Source of the DNA: Colius striatus
Taxonomy: Eukaryota; Chordata; Aves; Coliiformes; Coliidae
Assembly (NCBI RefSeq): GCF_028858725.1
Contig: NC_084790.1
Coordinates: 5,958,001 to 6,022,000, forward strand
Reading direction: 5' to 3'
Length of the DNA: 64,000 nt
The position numbers and the translations under genes are program-made. Shown piece by piece: positions 63,141 through 64,000 of the stretch (the first letter of the stretch is position 1; the number at the start of each line of letters is the position of its first letter). The notes below the pieces were generated by a model. It was not told where the DNA came from and did not search any database. It saw only the letters and a list, made by a program, of their open reading frames with translations.

Positions 63141-64000
63141 CAGGCAGGAGGCCACAGGAACGAGCCCTCCCAGCTGCTGGACCCCTGGGTATGCATCGGC
63201 TGGCACCCTGGGCAGCCCCATCCAGAGGTGTTGGCACATCTGTGGGATGAGGGAGACCCTCAGGGCATGGGGGGAGAACTGGGGACCCTGAGGCACCCCA
63301 GGAGGGATGGGGAAGCTGTATTCCTGGAGCCCCAGTGATGCTATGATGCAGGACCCTCAGCTCCTGCAGGACCGTCCCTGTGCAGGCTGGCTTTGGGTTG
63401 TGAATGGGAGAGGGGAGAGTCCTGGGAGCAGTGAGCTGCCAAAGGGTGACTGGGGAGCCTCCACCCGACCCCAGGCTCAGGGGTACCCTCTGCCATGTCC
63501 CCATGATGGAGGGAGCCCCAGCGATGCCTGGCTGAGACCTGCCCAACTCATCCCAGCAGCTGAAAGGTCTCATCCCATGAAAGCTCCTCCCACGGGCCCC
63601 CGAAGCTCCCCAGGCTCAGCCCCAGCCAGGAGGGAACCCTGAGGAAAGCATGACAGTGCCAGGCAGATGCAGCCAGGCCACGTCCTGGTGCCACTGCACC
63701 GCGTGCCAGTCCCGTGCCAGGCACGGCCAGGCGCCGCTCCAGCCCTGCGGCCGCTCCAAAAATACCGGCGGGCGGCAGCGGCACCGCGGCGGCTTTGGGG
63801 ACAGAGGGGACACGCGCCGGCCCCAACTGACAGCGGCCCCAACTGACAGCCCAGCTCCACCCAGTGGGACGGGGCGGGGGGGGCTCTGCTGCCACTCCCC
63901 CTCCCCGCCGCCGTGCCTCAGTTGCCCTCCGAGTGCCCCAAAGGCTGCAGGCGGCCCCGTGGCCGGCAGAGCTGCATGTCCTCGGCTGAGCACCGAGGGC

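Larger units (their letters stand above)
62140..64000. other. HDAC5 5' intron / upstream region
   Basis: No coding exon is recognised here. In particular I do not see an exon starting MNSPN, as in mammalian HDAC5, so the initiator exon is probably beyond position 64,000. The end of the window (63,690-63,960) is again CpG-rich. Confidence 0.55.

Overview
This is a 64-kb piece of a vertebrate nuclear genome, almost certainly a bird microchromosome. Supporting signs are the very high GC content with CpG islands, short introns packed with minisatellites, CR1 LINE fragments as the only dispersed repeats recognised, and avian-type pancreatic polypeptide (starts GPAQPTYPGDD) and peptide YY. Gene order matches human 17q21.31 (MPP2-PPY-PYY-[NAGS]-TMEM101-LSM12-G6PC3-HDAC5), which in chicken is chromosome 27. 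No bacterial, phage, CRISPR or retroviral element was recognised.

Layout: 1-5,300 has no gene I can support. 5,309-6,222 (+) encodes a 106-residue single-pass membrane protein with two PPxY motifs, TMEM92-like. 6,802-12,615 (-) is a complete 11-exon RETSAT paralogue. 14,669-22,406 (-) is MPP2, reconstructed to 552 codons including a 31-nt first coding exon. 23,104-23,912 (-) is PPY and 26,887-27,610 (-) is PYY, each with an upstream non-coding exon and TATA box. 28,560-31,260 is intergenic, with a minisatellite and an orphan CpG island where mammals have NAGS. 31,267-34,672 (-) is TMEM101. 35,792-43,811 (-) is LSM12, divergent from G6PC3 (44,491-47,038, +). 47,620-64,000 (-) is HDAC5, its 3' UTR and 25 coding exons; the start codon lies beyond the window.

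Functionally this is a conserved but mixed neighbourhood: retinoid redox (RETSAT-like), synaptic scaffolding (MPP2), gut and islet peptide hormones (PPY, PYY), a multipass membrane protein (TMEM101), RNA binding (LSM12), ER glucose-6-phosphate hydrolysis (G6PC3) and signal-dependent repression of MEF2 targets (HDAC5). Exons were joined by hand from GT/AG sites, reading-frame phase and remembered family sequences; most boundaries should be exact or within a few bases. The most notable observations are the apparent absence of NAGS, the extra RETSAT paralogue with a TATA-like repeat array upstream, a one-base reading-frame conflict at a C8 run in HDAC5, MEF2 and CRE sites in HDAC5 5' introns, and long stop-free minisatellites that create large false ORFs.
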